The notes under the pieces: model-generated
What the model saw: the letters and a program-made list of their open reading frames with translations, nothing else
Told to the model about the DNA's origin: nothing
Database searches by the model: none
Program-made: the position numbers and the translations under genes
Shown: piece by piece, positions 61,675 to 62,123 of the stretch
How positions within the stretch are numbered: position 1 is the stretch's first letter
Layout: the number at the start of each line of letters is the position of its first letter
Assembly: GCA_905479115.1 (NCBI GenBank)
Contig: CAJQLF010000024.1
Coordinates: forward strand, 1-62,123
DNA: 62,123 bases
Source of the DNA: an uncultured Flavobacteriales bacterium
GTDB lineage: Bacteria; Bacteroidota; Bacteroidia; Flavobacteriales_D; Sanyastnellaceae
Direction: 5' to 3'

Positions 61675-62123
61675 TTGAAAAAACCGTTTTTACCCCTTGT
61701 TCTCCTGAGCCTTGCGCTCTTGACCCTTGTATCCAAAACAGCATACAGCCAAGAGGATGGTTTATTTCCATGCAACAGCATTCCGTACAATCCGGATAGT
61801 AATTGCGATGGAACGATCAACTTCGAAGACTTACTTGATTTCTTGGGGTATTACAGTGACGACTTCACACCAGACCTCCTGGAATTGATAGACGATGATA
61901 TTGACGTTATGAATGAGCTACAATGGCTCGTTTTAAACAACGATACGTTGTACCTGCTGATGCCGGACTCATCTATTTACAGTTCGGTATACATTGGAGG
62001 TGCAGATGGATTGAGTGCTTATGAGCTCTGGCTGCTAGAAGATGGAAATGAGGGAGATGTGAATGCTTTCTTGGCGAGCTTGGTTGGAGCCGACGGTGCC
62101 CAAGGCCCTGAAGGCCCGCAAGG
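61675..62123 (+). CDS. Secreted collagen-like protein with dockerin-like N-terminus (cut by window edge)
   Basis: The frame is open to the last base. It starts at a TTG (61675) immediately followed by KKPFLPLVLLSLALLTLVSK, a clear signal peptide ending TAYSQ. Next is an EF-loop module CNSIPYNPDSNCDGTINFED then LLDFLGYYSDDF, then a leucine-rich linker (DDDIDVMNELQWLVLNNDTL). At the edge Gly-X-Y triplets begin (GADGAQGPEGPQG), the start of a collagen-like domain. No in-frame ATG precedes the signal peptide. Such proteins are cell-surface fibres or adhesins. Total length unknown. Confidence 0.8.
   Translation, partial: MKKPFLPLVLLSLALLTLVSKTAYSQEDGLFPCNSIPYNPDSNCDGTINFEDLLDFLGYYSDDFTPDLLELIDDDIDVMNELQWLVLNNDTLYLLMPDSSIYSSVYIGGADGLSAYELWLLEDGNEGDVNAFLASLVGADGAQGPEGPQ

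Noticed and set aside
1-62123. CRISPR arrays, tRNA or rRNA genes, insertion sequences, prophage and toxin-antitoxin pairs
   Set aside because: I looked for repeats with spacers, cloverleaf-like intergenic sequence, transposase motifs and small paired genes. Gaps are all under about 120 bp and no such signal was seen.

Overview
The window is chromosomal DNA from a member of the Bacteroidota, most likely a marine Flavobacteriales of the Cryomorphaceae/Schleiferiaceae type. This rests on type IX secretion (T9SS) sorting domains of both kinds (A and B), a SusC-like TonB receptor with an N-terminal carboxypeptidase-regulatory domain, a complete aerotolerance (bat) operon, the near absence of Shine-Dalgarno sequences, and several copies of the Bacteroidota -7 promoter box TAnnTTTG close to start codons. 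Base composition is roughly balanced, which is GC-rich for this class. The genus is inference. Coding density is very high: no gap exceeds about 120 bp, and I see no tRNA, rRNA, insertion sequence, phage gene or CRISPR array.

Layout. 1-7.3 kb (minus): bshC (bacillithiol synthesis, cut by the left edge), a T9SS type B surface protein, an ECF sigma/anti-sigma/outer-membrane trio, an ACMSD-type decarboxylase and an oligopeptide-binding lipoprotein. 7.4-11.7 kb (plus): TonB-dependent receptor and ABC exporter. 11.7-16.5 kb: choice-of-anchor B protein with a dockerin-like tail, a TIGR01777 epimerase, and a cupredoxin-fasciclin-T9SS fusion. 16.6-24 kb: photolyase, CoA-transferase, cysQ, lytic transglycosylase, rfbC, wza-like export lipoprotein, GNAT, mltG. 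24-32.7 kb: DUF5916 protein, M23 peptidase, a zapB-like/zapA/rny/flippase operon. 32.7-38 kb (plus): serC-serA-DUF1015-yggS and two minor genes. 38-43.3 kb: priA, peroxiredoxin, recA, TPR lipoprotein. 43.4-48.8 kb (minus): TPR lipoprotein, then thrS-infC-rpmI-rplT, a DUF4442 gene and a MazG-like gene. 48.9-57.4 kb (plus): the eight-gene moxR/DUF58/bat operon. 57.4-62.1 kb: secreted M36 metalloprotease, DUF3089 lipoprotein, and the start of a collagen-like secreted protein cut by the right edge.

Most units are tightly packed operons with ATGA, TAATG or TGATG stop/start overlaps; I used these overlaps to choose many starts. Two partial genes run off the window: bshC at the left lacks its C-terminus and the collagen-like gene at the right lacks everything after the first Gly-X-Y triplets.

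No obviously new defence or mobile system is visible. The points most worth following are: infC appears to start at AUA, with an 11-codon leader ORF overlapping it; a DUF1015 protein is locked between serA and yggS with no phosphoserine phosphatase in the cluster; BatC carries an expandable 13-residue E/Q repeat; a dockerin-like module takes the place of a T9SS tail; and the ABC exporter has Asp in place of its catalytic Glu.
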